Below are positions 24,201 through 37,036 of a DNA stretch of 64,000 nt, piece by piece; within the stretch, counting starts at the first letter, position 1; each line of letters opens with the position of its first letter. The stretch comes from Dryocosmus kuriphilus (Eukaryota; Arthropoda; Insecta; Hymenoptera; Cynipidae). The DNA lies in contig CM076190.1 of assembly GCA_038277395.1 (NCBI GenBank), forward strand, positions 126,882,197-126,946,196, written 5' to 3'. Made by a program: the position numbers and the translations under genes. The notes under the pieces were generated by a model. The model was given only the letters and a program-made list of their open reading frames with translations, did no database searches and was not told where the DNA came from.

Positions 24201-27200
24201 CACATGCAATTAATTATTATAAGGGTGGGCAAACGTCGAAATCTCTTCTACAGTATACCTGCTATCATTTTATGAATTTTCAAAGTTTGCCCACCTTTTG
24301 TTCTTCACGAATTTGCCCTCAAACTAGTACATTTCGATTCTTCATCCCTCACAATGCAATTAATTATTATAAGGGTGGGCAAACGTCGAAATCTCTTCTA
24401 CAGTATACCTGCTATCATTTTATGAATTTTCAAAGTTTGCCCACCTTTTGTTCTTCACGAATTTGCCCTCAAAGTAGTACAATTCGATTCTTCATCCCTC
24501 ACAATGCAATTAATTATTATAAGGGTGGGCAAACGTCGAAATCTCTTCTCCAGTATACTTGCTATCATTTTATGAATTTTCAACGTTTGCCCACCTTTTG
24601 TTTTTTACGAATATGCCCTCAAAGTAGTACAATTCGATTCTTCACCCCTCACACATGCAATTAATTATTATAAGGGTGGGCACACGTCGAAATCTCTTCT
24701 ACAGTATACCTGCTATCATTTTATGAATTTTCAAAGTTTGCCCACCTTTTGTTCTTCACGAATTTGCCCTCAAAGTAACACAATTCGATTCTTCACCCCT
24801 CACACATGCAATTAATTATTATAAGGGTGGGCAAACGTCGAAATCTCTTCTCCTGTGTACCTGCTATCATTTTATGAATTTTCAACGTTTGCCCACCTTT
24901 TGTTCTTCACGAATTTGCCCTCAAAGTAGTACAATTCGATTCTTCACTCCTCACACATGCAATTAACTATTATAAGGGTCGGCAAACGTCGAAATCTCTT
25001 CTCCTGTGTACCTGCTATCATTTTATGAATTTTCAACGTTTGCCAACCTTTTGTTCATCGCAACTTTGCCCTCAAAGTAGTACAATTCGATTCTTCACCC
25101 CTCACACATGCAATTAATTATTATAAGGGTGGGCAAACGTCGAAATCTCTTCTCCTGTGTACCTGCTATCATTTTATGAATTGTCAACGTTTGCCAACCT
25201 TTTGTTCATCGCAACTTTGCCCTCAAGGTAGTACAATTCGATTCTTCACCCCTCACACATGCAATTAATTATTATAAGGGCGGGCAAACGTCGAAATCTC
25301 TTGTCCTGTGTACCTGCTATCATTTTATGAATTTTCAACGTTTGCCCACCTTTTGTTCTTCACGAATTTGCCCTCAAAGTAGTACAATTCGATTCTTCAC
25401 TCCTCACACATGCAATTAACTATTATAAGGGTCGGCAAACGTCGAAATCTCTTCTCCAGTATACCTGCTATCATTTTATGAATTTTCAACGTTTGCCAAC
25501 TTTTTGTTCATCACGAATTTGTCCTCAAACTAGTACATTTCGATTCTTCACCCCTCACACATGCAATTAATCTTTGTAAGGGTGGGCAAACGTCGAAATC
25601 TCTTCTCCAGTATACCAGCTATTATTTTATGAATTTTCATCGCGAATTTGCCCTCAAAGTAGTACAATTTGATTCTTCACCCCTCACACATGCAATTAAT
25701 TATTATAAGGGTGGGCAAACGTCGAAATCTCTTCTACAGTATACCTGCTATCATTTTATGAATTTTCAAAGTTTGCCCACCTTTTGTTCTTCACGAATTT
25801 GCCCTCCAACTAGTACATTTCGATTCTTCATCCCTCACAATGCAATTAATTATTATAAGGGTGGGCAAACGTCGAAATCTCTTCTACAGTATACCTGCTA
25901 TCATTTTATGAATTTCCAAAGTTTGCCCACCTTTTGTTCTTCACGAATTTGCCCTCAAACTAGTACATTTCGATTCTTCATCCCTCACAATGCAATTAAT
26001 TATTATAAGGGTGGGCTAACGTCGAAATCTCTTCTCCAGTATACCTGCTATCATTTTATGAATTTTCAACGTTTGCCAACTTTTTGTTCATCACGAATTT
26101 GTCCTCAAACTAGTACATTTCGATTCTTCACCCCTCACACATGCAATTAATCTTTGTAAGGGTGGGCAAACGTCGAAATCTCTTCTCCAGTATACCAGCT
26201 ATTATTTTATGAATTTTCATCGCGAATTTGCCCTCAAAGTAGTACAATTTGATTCTTCACCCCTCACACATGCAATTAATTATTATAAGGGTGGGCAAAC
26301 GTCGAAATTTCTTGTACAGTATACCTGCTATCATTTTATGAATTTTCAGTTTGCTCACCTTTTGTTCTTCACGAATTTGCCCTCCAACTAGTACATTTCG
26401 ATTCTTCATCCCTCACAATGCAATTAATTATTATAAGGGTGGGCAAACGTCGAAATCTCTTCTCCAGTATACCTGCTATCATTTTATGAATTTTCAACGT
26501 ATGCCCACCTCTTGTTTTTTACGAATATGCCCTCAAAGTAGTACAATTCGATTCTTCACCCCTCACACATGCAATTAATTATTATAAAGGTGGGCAAACG
26601 TCGAAATCTCTTCTCCAGTATACCTGCTATCATTTTATGAATTTTCAACGTTTGCCAACTTTTTGTTCTTCACGAATTTGCCCTCCAACTAGTACATTTC
26701 GATTCTTCATCCCTCACAATGCAATTAATTATTATAAGGGTGGGCAAACGTCGAAATCTCTTCTCCAGTATACCTGCTATCATTTTATGAATTTTCAAAG
26801 TTTGCCCACCTTTTGTTCTTCACGAATTTGCCCTCAAAGTAGTACAATTCGATTCTTCACTCCTCACACATGCAATTAACTATTATAAGGGTCGGCAAAC
26901 GTCGAAATCTCTTCTCCAGTATACCTGCTATCATTTTATGAATTTTCAACGTTTGCCAACTTTTTGTTCATCACGAATTTGTCCTCAAACTAGTACATTT
27001 CGATTCTTCACCCCTCACACATGCAATTAATCTTTGTAAGGGTGGGCAAACGTCGAAATCTCTTCTCCAGTATACCAGCTATTATTTTATGAATTTTCAT
27101 CGCGAATTTGCCCTCAAAGTAGTACAATTTGATTCTTCACCCCTCACACATGCAATTAATTATTATAAGGGTGGGCAAACGTCGAAATCTCTTCTACAGT

Positions 27201-30200
27201 ATACCTGCTATCATTTTATGAATTTTCAAAGTTTGCCCACCTTTTGTTCTTCACGAATTTGCCCTCCAACTAGTACATTTCGATTCTTCATCCCTCACAA
27301 TGCAATTAATTATTATAAGGGTGGGCAAACGTCGAAATCTCTTCTACAGTATACCTGCTATCATTTTATGAATTTCCAAAGTTTGCCCACCTTTTGTTCT
27401 TCACGAATTTGCCCTCAAACTAGTACATTTCGATTCTTCATCCCTCACAATGCAATTAATTATTATAAGGGTCGGCAAACGTCGAAATCTCTTCTCCAGT
27501 ATACCTGCTATCATTTTATGAATTTTTCATTTTTTGAATTTTCAACGCTTGCCAACTTTTTGTTCATCACGAATTTGTCCTCAAACTAGTACATTTCGAT
27601 TCTTCACCCCTCACACATGCAATTAATCTTTGTAAGGGTGGGCAAACGTCGAAATCTCTTCTCCAGTATACCAGCTATTATTTTATGAATTTTCATCGTG
27701 AATTTGCCCTCAAAGTAGTACAATTTGATTCTTCACCCCTCACACATGCAATTAATTATTATAAGGGTGGGCAAACGTCGAAATTTCTTCTACAGTATAC
27801 CTGCTATCATTTTATGAATTTTCAGTTTGCTCACCTTTTGTTCTTCACGAATTTGCCCTCCAACTAGTACATTTCGATTCTTCATCCCTCACAATGCAAT
27901 TAATTATTATAAGGGTGGGCAAACGTCGAAATCTCTTCTCCAGTATACCTGCTATCATTTTATGAATTTTCAACGTATGCCCACCTCTTGTTTTTTACGA
28001 ATATGCCCTCAAAGTAGTACAATTCGATTCTTCACCCCTCACACATGCAATTAATTATTATAAAGGTGGGCAAACGTCGAAATCTCTTCTCCAGTATACC
28101 TGCTATCATTTTATGAATTTCCAACGTTTGCCAACTTTTTGTTCATCACGAATTTGTCCTCAAACTAGTACATTTCGATTCTTTACCCCTCACACATGCA
28201 ATTAATCTTTGTAAGGGTGGGCAAACGTCGAAATCTCTTCTCCAGTATACCTGCTATTATTTTATGAATTTTCGTCGCGAATTTGCCCTCCAACTAGTAC
28301 ATTTTCGATTCTTCACCCCTCACACATGCAATTAATTATTATAAGGGTGGGCAAACGTCGAAATCTCTTCTACAGTATACCTGCTATCATTTTATGAATT
28401 TTCAAAGTTTGCCCACCTTTTTTTTCTTCACGAATTTGCCCTCAAAGTAGTACAATTCGATTCTTCACCCCTCACACATGCAATTAATTATTATAAGGGT
28501 GGGCAAACGTCGAAATCTCTTCTCCAGTATACCTGCTATCATTTTATGAATTTTCAACGTTTGCCCACTTTTTGTTCATCACGAATTTGTCCTCAAACTA
28601 GTACATTTCGATTCTTCACCCCTCACACATGCAATTAATTATTCTAAGGGTGGGCAAACGTCGAAATCTCTTCTCCAGTATACCTGCTATCATTTTATGA
28701 ATTTTCAACGTATGCCCACCTCTTGTTTTTTACGAATATGCCCTCAAAGTAGTACAATTCGATTCTTCACCCCTCACACATGCAATTAATTATTATAAAG
28801 GTGGGCAAACGTCGAAATCTCTTCTCCAGTATACCTGCTATCATTTTATGAATTTCCAACGTTTGCCAAATTTTTGTTCATCACGAATTTGTCCTCAAAC
28901 TAGTACATTTCGATTCTTTACCCCTCACACATGCAATTAATCTTTGTAAGGGTGGGCAAACGTCGAAATCTCTTCTCCAGTATACCTGCTATTATTTTAT
29001 GAATTTTCGTCGCGAATTTGCCCTCCAACTAGTACATTTCGATTCTTCACCCCTCACACATGCAATTAATTATTATAAGGGTGGGCAAACGTCGAAATCT
29101 CTTCTACAGTATACCTGCTATCATTTTATGAATTTTCAAAGATTGCCCACCTTTTGTTCTTCACGAATTTGCCCTCAAAGTAGTACAATTCGATTCTTCA
29201 TCCCTCACAATGCAATTAATTATTATAAGGGTGGGCAAACGTCGAAATCTCTTCTCCAGTATACTTGCTATCATTTTATGAATTTTCAACGTTTGCCCAC
29301 CTTTTGTTTTTTACGAATATGCCCTCAAAGTAGTACAATTCGATTCTTCATCCCTCACACACGCAATTAATTATTATAAGGGTGGGCAAACGTCGAAATC
29401 TCTTCTACAGTATACCTGCTATCATTTTATGAATTTTCAAAGTTTGCCCACCTTTTGTTCTTCACGAATTTGCCCTCAAAGTAGCACAATTCGATTCTTC
29501 ACCCCTCACACATGCAATTAATTATTATAAGGGTGGGCAAACGTCGAAATCTCTTCTCCTGTGTACCTGCTATCATTTTATGAATTTTCAACGTTTGCCA
29601 ACCTTTTGTTCATCGCAACTTTGCCCTCAAAGTAGTACAATTCGATTCTTCACCCCTCACACATGCAATTAATTATTATAAGGGTGGGCAAACGTCGAAA
29701 TCTCTTCTCCTGTGTACCTGCTATCATTTTATGAATTTTCAACGTTTGCCAACCTTTTGTTCATCGCAACTTTGCCCTCAAAGTAGTACAATTCGATTCT
29801 TCACCCCTCACACACGCAATTAATTATTATAAGGGCGGGCAAACGTCGAAATCTCTTCTCCTGTGTACCTGCTATCATTTTATGAATTTTCAACGTTTGC
29901 CCACCTTTTGTTCTTCACGAATTTGCCCTCAAAGTAGTACAATTCGATTCTTCACTGCTCACACATGCAATTAACTATTATAAGGGTCGGCAAACGTCGA
30001 AATCTCTTCTCCTGTATACCTGCTATCATTTTATGAATTTTCAACGTTTGCCAACTTTTTGTTCATCACGAATTTGTCCTCAAACTAGTACATTTCGATT
30101 CTTCACCCCTCACACATGCAATTAATCTTTGTAAGGGTGGGCAAACGTCGAAATCTCTTCTACAGTATACCTGCTATCATTTTATGAATTTTCAAAGTTT

Positions 30201-33200
30201 GCCCACCTTTTGTTCTTCACGAATTTGCCCTCAAAGTAGTACAATTCGATTTCTTCACTCCTCACACATGCAATTAACTATGATAAGGGTCGGCAAACGT
30301 CGAAATCTCTTCTCCAGTATACCTGCTATCATTTTATGAATTTTCAACGTTTGCCAACTTTTTGTTCATCACGAATTTGTCCTCAAACTAGTACATTTCG
30401 ATTCTTCACCCCTCACACATGCAATTAATCTTTGTAAGGGTGGGCAAACGTCGAAATCTCTTCTCCAGTATACCAGCTATTATTTTATGAATTTTCATCG
30501 CGAATTTGCGCTCAAAGTAGTACAATTTGATTCTTCACCCCTCACACATGCAATTAATTATTATAAGGGTGGGCAAACGTCGAAATCTCTTCTACAGTAT
30601 ACCTGCTATCATTTTATGAATTTTCAAAGTTTGCCCACCTTTTGTTCTTCACGAATTTGCCCTCAAAGTAGTACAATTCGATTCTTCACCCCTCACACAT
30701 GCAATTAATTATTATAAGGGTGGGCAAACGTCGAAATTTCTTCTACAGTATACCTGCTATCATTTTATGAATTTTCAGTTTGCCCACCTTTTGTTCTTCA
30801 CGAATTTGCCCTCCAACTAGTACATTTCGATTCTTCATCCCTCACAATGCAATTAATTATTATAAGGGTGGGCAAACGTCGAAATCTCTTCTCCAGTATA
30901 CCTGCTATCATTTTATGAATTTTCAACGTATGCCCACCTCTTGTTTTTTTACGAATATGCCCTCAAAGTAGTACAATTCGATTCTTCACCCCTCACACAT
31001 GCAATTAATTATTATAAAGGTGGGCAAACGTCGAAATCTCTTCTCCAGTATACCTGCTATCATTTTATGAATTTCCAACGTTTGCCAACTTTTTGTTCAT
31101 CATGAATTTGTCCTCAAACTAGTACATTTCGATTCTTTACCCCTCACACATGCAATTAATCTTTGTAAGGGTGGGCAAACGTCGAAATCTCTTCTCCAGT
31201 ATACCTGCTATTATTTTATGAATTTTCGTCGCGAATTTGCCCTCCAACTAGTACATTTCGATTCTTCACCCCTCACACATGCAATTAATTATTATAACGG
31301 TGGGCAAACGTCGAAATCTCTTCTACAGTATACCTGCTATCATTTTATGAATTTTCAAAGTTTGCCCACCTTTTGTTCTTCACGAATTTGCCCTCAAAGT
31401 AGTACAATTCGATTCTTCACCCCTCACACATGCAATTAATTATTATAAGGGTGGGCAAACGTCGAAATCTCTTCTCCAGTATACCTGCTATCATTTTATG
31501 AATTTTCAACGTTTGCCAACTTTTTGTTCATCACGAATTTGTCCTCAAACTAGTACATTTCGATTCTTCACCCCTCACACATGCAATTAATCTTTGTAAG
31601 GGTGGGCAAACGTCGAAATCTCTTCTCCAGTATACCTGCTATTATTTTATGAATTTTCGTCGCGAATTTGCCCTCCAACTAGTACATTTCGATTCTTCAC
31701 CCCTCACACATGCAATTAATTATTATAAGGGTGGGCAAACGTCGAAATCTCTTCTACAGTATACCTGCTATCATTTTATGAATTTTCAAAGTTTGCCCAC
31801 CTTTTGTTCTTCACGAATTTGCCCTCCAACTAGTACATTTCGATTCTTCATCCCTCACAATGCAATTAATTATTATAGGGGTGGGCAAACGTCGAAATCT
31901 CTTCTCCAGTATACTTGCTATCATTTTATGAATTTTCAACGTTTGCCCACCTTTTGTTTTTTACGAATATGCCCTCAAAGTAGTGCAATTCGATTCTTCA
32001 CCCCTCACACATGCAATTAATTATTATGAGGGTGGGCAAACGTCGAAATCTCTTCTCCTGTGTACCTGCTATCATTTTATGAATTTTCAACGTTTGCCAA
32101 CCTTTTGTTCATCGCAACTTTGCCCTCAAAGTAGTACAATTCGATTCTTCACCCCTCACACATGCAATTAATTATTATAAGGGTGGGCAAACGTCGAAAT
32201 CTCTTCTCCTGTGTACCTGCTATCATTTTATGAATTTTCAACGTTTGCCAACCTTTTGTTCATCGCAAATTTGCCCTCAAAGTAGTGCAATTCGATTCTT
32301 CACCCCTCACACATGCAATTAATTATTATAAGGGTGGGCAAACGTCGAAATCTCTTCTGCAGTATAGCTGCTATCATTTTATGAATTTTCAACGTTTGCC
32401 AACTTTTTGTTCATCACGAATTTGTCCTCAAACTAGTACATTTCGATTCTTCGCCCCTCACACATGCAATTAATCTTTGTAAGGGTGGGCAAACGTCGAA
32501 ATCTCTTCTCCAGTATACCTGCTATTATTTTATGAATTTTCATCGCGAATTTGCCCTCAAAGTAGTACAATTTGATTCTTCACCCCTCACACATGCAATT
32601 AATTATTATAAGGGTGGGCAAACGTCGAAATCTCTTCTACAGTATACCTGCTATCATTTTATGAATTTTGAAAGTTTGCCCACCTTTTGTGCTTCACGAA
32701 TTTGCCCTCAAACTAATACATTTCGATTCTTCATCCCTCACAATGCAATGAATTATTATAAGGGTGGGCAAACGTCGAAATCTCTTCTCCAGTATACTTG
32801 CTATCATTTTATGAATTTTCAACGTTTGCCCACCTTTTGTTTTTTACGAATATGCCCTCAAAGTAGTACAATTCGATTCTTCACCCCTCACACATGCAAT
32901 TAATTATTATAAGGGTGGGCAAACGTCGAAATCTCTTCTACAGTATACCTGCTATCATTTTATGAATTTTCAAAGTTTGCCCACCTTTTGTTCTTCACGA
33001 ATTTGCCCTCAAAGTAGTACAATTCGATTCTTCATCCCTCACAATGCAATTAATTATTATAAGGGTGGGCAAACGTCGAAATCTCTTCTCCTGTGTACCT
33101 GCTATCATTTTATGAATTTTCAACGTTTGCCAACCTTTTGTTCATCGCAAATTTGCCCTCAAAGTAGTGCAATTCGATTCTTCACCCCTCACACATGCAA

Positions 33201-33370
33201 TTAATTATTATAAGTGTGGGCAAACGTCGAAATCTCTTCTCCTGTGTACCTGCTATCATTTTATGAATTTTCAACGTTTGCCAACCTTTTGTTCATCGCA
33301 ACTTTGCCCTCAAAGTAGTACAATTCGATTCTTCACCCCTCACACATGCAATTAATTATTATAAGGGTGG
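18120..33370 (+). repeat. Satellite B tandem array, about 150-bp units with 131-bp short units
   Basis: Landmark GATTCTTCA recurs at 18171, 18322, 18471, 18602, 18752 and 18902, giving units of 151, 149, 131, 150 and 150 bp. A common higher-order pattern is a 431-bp trimer (150+150+131), clear from starts at 22418, 22849 and 23280. A larger block of about 1460 bp is duplicated (25629 and 27089). The short unit is a deletion joining AATTTTCATCGCG directly to AATTTGCCC. Each full unit holds an inverted pair GGTGGGCAAACGT / ACGTTTGCCCACC. Because 150 is a multiple of three, open frames of up to 173 codons arise; whether they stay open depends on a 2-base difference (CACACATG versus CACAATG). These are not supported as genes. 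Confidence 0.95.
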
Positions 33371-33880
33371 GATAACGTTGAAAATTCATAAAATGATAGC
33401 AGGTATACTGGAGAAGAGATTTCGAGGTTTGCCCACCCTTACAATAATTAATTGCATGTGTGAGGGGTGAAGAATCGAAATGTACTAGTTTGAGGGCAAA
33501 TACGTGATAAACAAAAATGAATAATTTTGAATCGATGGACAAACATGGGTAAACGAGGATCTAAGTATTAATGGAGAAAAATTGCACATTTCTAATGTTG
33601 CATAATATTTTGTTTATTTAACAATTAAGAACGTTGAATTATAAAAAAACTAATTGACGGGCAAACATGGGCAAACGAAAAGCTTTTTATCCATGCATAT
33701 TTGAATTAACATAATTTTTACTTTTTCAATGGCCGTTGGCCCGCGAAATTTTTTTTTTTGATTTTTTTTTTTACAAAAAGTGGTCAATAAAATCTATTTT
33801 ATGAGCAAACATGGACAAACGATGGGTAATCATTTCCTTAATTTTCGACCTTTTTTTCGAAAGGTGCTGGGTCAATATTG
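33371..33880 (-). repeat. Right inverted repeat of the satellite B composite
   Basis: At about 33371 the satellite changes orientation within one unit (GGGTGGG followed by ATAACGTTGAAAATTCATAAA). The rest is the reverse complement of 17785-18270, ending near CGAAAGGTGCTGGGTC. Confidence 0.8.
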
Positions 33881-34471
33881 CGAAAAACAATAAACAAAAA
33901 TACTAAACTTTAGTCAAAATCAATTCTATTATCATAATTAGTAACTATTAATTATTAACATTAAAATTTAGTTAAAAGAAACACAAAAACGGCACAAATA
34001 CTTGCACGTGGTGCAGATTATGTGCACTTGTCAAATCGCTCCATCGCCAAATTGTCAAATTGTCTACAATAACAATTTAAAAATTTCGTATATTTAAACT
34101 ATCAAATACTCGTTGTGTTCTTCAGTATTTTCAGTTGCGTCAAGTTGCGTTGTCTGGAATTAATGATTCGTAGAATATTTTTACTTTAGGGATTTTTTTT
34201 GTTCTTAATTGTTTGGTTTTTGTTCTTTGATCCTTGTTACATTTACTCAGGTCGATTCTGATCGTTCTGTCCTGACAGCCCACATCTTTGCCCTTTATTT
34301 TTACTGAAACTTTGATCAAACTTCTCAGTTACGAATTACGTTTCGAATTTTTTTTTAAAGTGGACTCTGATCGTTTTTTCCCCGCGGCTCTTCATATTAA
34401 TACATCTTTTAAACCAACTTCTTGACAATTTTCCATTTTAAAATTATATCTGAAATATTTTATTATCCACA
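33881..34471. other. AT-rich gap, nothing recognised
   Basis: Separates the satellite B composite from the outer inverted repeat at 34472. Contains two related GATCGTT words with preceding TTCTGATC-like and CTCTGATC-like contexts (34257 and 34366) but no frame, RNA or transposon end that I can support. Confidence 0.5.
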
Positions 34472-34625
34472 ACCCTATTTAATTATCACCCACTATTGCC
34501 TCAATGTTGCACCGAAATTTCCTGCAATGTCGGCAATATTGAGGTAACATTAACGTAACATATCGATGGCCGTTTTTAGCAACATTCGGCTTTTAGAATT
34601 ATTATTATTTTTAACAACAAATATC
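34472..34625 (+). repeat. Outer inverted repeat, left copy
   Basis: CCCTATTTAATTATCACCCACTATTGCC and the following AATGTTGCACCGA, GGCAATATTG, TAACAT-TCGATG-CCGTTTTT and TTTTTAACAACA words recur in the same order in the reverse complement of 52905-53059. About 75-80% similar by eye. It encloses 18.6 kb. It may be the terminal repeat of a large old element or two copies of a small repeat in opposite orientation. Confidence 0.7.
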
Positions 34626-34639
34626 TCGTAAACCGTAAG

Positions 34640-35570
34640 AGATTGGTAAAAATGGATGTCATTTTTGGGTTTTGAGTACTCGCAGTATACCATATTATAT
34701 ATAGATTCATATTATAAAATGAAAATCATTTTCACCTACTTCCCCTAAGATTTACTCGATATTTGTTGCAGTCATCAAAGTGCCTATAGTCGTTGAAAAA
34801 GGTGAAAAGGTGGACTTTTTTCAAAACGGTGATAAATAGGTGAAAAAAATGGTTTATAAGTTAAATGAACATGTAAATCAATGTTGATTAACATTTTATT
34901 AGTTAAAGTAATATATGCAGAGTTTGGAAAAATGAAAAGTATGAAAAATGTCAATTGAGAAAAAAATACAAATTCTGCAAAATGGTAATTTGGCAATATA
35001 AAAATGAGATCACAAGGTAATTCGGAAAAATATAAATTAGAAACAATTGTTATTCTAAAAATGAATTTCAATTATTACATTCTTGGTCGAAAATTCTTTC
35101 TTTTTTTGCTTGAAAATGGAACCATTTAATTAAAAATTGGTTTTTTTAAGTTAAAAATTAAACCATTCTGCTGAAAATTAACTCTTTGTATATATATTGT
35201 ATATATCTCCTCATTAAAAATTCATTTATATTTGTTCGAAAATGTTATTTTTTATGCAAAATTCAATTAATTTGATTGAATGTTAATTTATTTTGGTTGA
35301 AAATTCAACTGTTTTTGTTTCAAAATTAATCTTTTTTGTACCAAATTCAACTGTTCTATTCTTTTTCATTTGTTAAATATCCAAGTATTACATTTTTGAT
35401 TGAGAATTCATTTTTTTTAGTTGAAAACTTAACTATTTTTTTTTTTTGAAATTAAAAAATTTTGTTAAAATGAATTTTTGGTTGAATATTTTTTTTTCAT
35501 TTATGGTTAACATTTCAACAATTACATTATTGTTTTAAAATTCTTTTTTTATTTGGTTGAAAGTAAACGG
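34640..35570. repeat. Degenerate GTTGAAA/TTCAAC-rich DNA
   Basis: Words such as GTTGAAAATTCAACT, GTTGAAAATTAA and AAAATTCA recur every 20-40 bases, interleaved with T-runs. The same texture makes up the 435-447-bp tandem repeat at 50830-52400. No gene is seen. The 95-codon frame on the minus strand at 34784-35071 is low complexity. Confidence 0.5.
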
Positions 35571-35795
35571 GTGATCCGGCCGGGACCCGACCGGATCCCT
35601 GATTGTATTCCTACACGGGAGAGCCTTAAGTAAAATAATTTCTTTTGTAATTTTTAATTTAAAGTTTTATACGATCCATAAACACCGAGCGCGTAGCGCG
35701 AGGTAAATAACTATCGAGCGCAAAGCGCGAGTGCCAACAGACGCGCGCATAATTTGCGCGATGAGAATGTGCCCGCGAAGCGGGCAGATTTTTTA
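35571..35795 (+). mobile_element. End fragment of the GC-hairpin element
   Basis: A GC-rich island within AT-rich DNA. It holds GAGCGCGTAGCGCGAGG, GAGCGCAAAGCGCGAG, GCCAACAGACGCGCGC and GATGAGAATG followed by GCCCGCGAAGCGGGC. The same order occurs, inverted, at 58096-58240 and partly at 49780-49890 and 50764-50824. It also matches CCATAAACACCGAG inverted in the 58.2-kb copy. No coding frame. Confidence 0.65.
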
Positions 35796-35799
35796 AAAT

Positions 35800-36236
35800 T
35801 CCTTTTCTTTGATTGATAATAACTGAAATATTTTTGGTTGATAAATTCATAATTTTTTCATGAAAAATTCAAATATTTTGGCTGAAACTTAATTTTTTGT
35901 TGTCGTTAAAAATTTAGCCATTTTTGGCAATTCGACTATTTTCGGTTGAAAAATAATATTTTTTCGTTCGAGTCAACTATAACGTTCTTGTATGAGAATT
36001 CACCTGTTTTAGTTGAAAATTCAACTATTTTCTTAAAAATTTCTATTTTTTAGTTGAAAATGAAACTCCTCCGTTGAAAACTCTTTTTTTGTTTAGTCGA
36101 AAATGTAACTATTTTTTAATTGAAGTTCACTTTTTTGTTGACAATTTAACTTTTCATTATTAAAAATTCAAATATTTTGGTTGAAATTTCAACTGATACA
36201 TTTTTTGTAGAAAAATTGGAAATTCAACTATTTTTA
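35800..36236 (+). repeat. Single unit of the 435-447-bp repeat
   Basis: TTTCTTTGATTGATAATAACTGAAAT through GGAAATTCAACTATTTTT matches the units at 50830, 51280 and 51715 in the same orientation. It is bounded by GC-hairpin element fragments on both sides. Confidence 0.75.
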
Positions 36237-36237
36237 C

Positions 36238-36853
36238 ACTCTCATCTCAATGAGAAGGTATTAGTTTTATGTGAAAACTGACTTTCGCGGATTTCATGAA
36301 ATGTCGATGTTTCATGACCCCCTGAATCCGAAAGAACATGTTTTACGTTGGTGTCTCTGTCGTTGTCGTCGTCGTAGTCTGTGAACACGATATCTTTCGA
36401 AGGACTAATCGGATTGGAGTGCGCTTTGGTACACTTCTTTAAGGGGTAAAAAGAAAGGACGAGTTCGTTAACCAGCGGTTTTTGACCAACGGTTATGGTT
36501 TTATCCATCAAAAACGGTTTTCACAAAATCAAAAAATCCATTTTCCGGCTAAACTATGAGAGATACAAAAAAAAAGTGAGGAAGTAAAATTGTTCATCTC
36601 AAAAAAATCTACAAATTTTGTCTTAACCGTTTTTTGATAAAATGAACGGTTTTTGTTTTAATCAAGAAAACGCTATTAAAATTTAAAAACTCTGGTTTCC
36701 CGCCAAAATGTTCAAGATAAAGAAAAATGGTAAAGAACAAAGTTGTTCAATTTAAAAAGATCTACAAATTTTGTTTAAACCATTTTTTTATAAAATGCAC
36801 GGTTTTTGTTTGAATCGATAAAACGTAATTAAAAATCAAGATTTTCAAATTTC
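36238..36853 (+). mobile_element. GC-hairpin element, 5' part (copy 1)
   Basis: Begins ACTCTCATCTCAATGAGAAGG, then GTATTAGTTTTATGTGAAAA and CATGAAATGTCGATG. It continues into diverged internal repeats with CGGTTTTTG, ATCTACAAATTTTG and CCGCCAAA-ATG words every 100-150 bases. The same sequence in the same order is at 49893-50520 and, inverted, at 58560-59407. The terminal TTCTCAT-CTCA-ATGAGAA can form a 7-bp hairpin. No transposase. Confidence 0.7.
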
Positions 36854-37036
36854 ACGCTAAAAAGTAGATACTGCTGATCAGAATTTAAATTCTGATGATC
36901 ATCACGCCTTAATGCCGTCGGCGCCGAAAAATTCTGATCATCAGAACTTTTATACTGAAGCTCAGAATTTTTCAATACTGTATATCAGTGACGCACGCTT
37001 CGGCAAAACAGTTGCTGCAGAGCAGTATTCGAGATC

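Larger units (their letters stand above)
17785..33880. mobile_element. Inverted-repeat-flanked satellite composite, about 16.1 kb
   Basis: A tandem array of about 105 units lies between two inverted copies of one flanking sequence. The left flank (17785-18270) and the reverse complement of the right flank (33371-33880) share, in the same order, TTTCGAAAAAAAGGTCGAAAA, AGGAAATGATT, ATAAAATAGATTTTATTG, CGCGGGCCAACGGCCATTG, CAAAATATTATGCAACATTAG, GATCCTCGTTTGCCCATG and then the first satellite unit. The outermost bases align imperfectly (GGCCCGACAACTTTCG against GACCCAGCACCTTTCG) and no target duplication is obvious. No transposase was found. The layout resembles foldback elements, whose arms contain tandem repeats, but assignment to any known family is inference. 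Confidence 0.6.

Noticed and set aside
18560..33355. Many open frames of 60-173 codons
   Set aside because: All are the same satellite B unit read in one frame; they track unit length and a 2-base variant rather than gene structure.
18120..33370. CRISPR-like regular repeat
   Set aside because: Units are contiguous and near-identical over their full length with no unique spacers, and the surroundings are eukaryotic.
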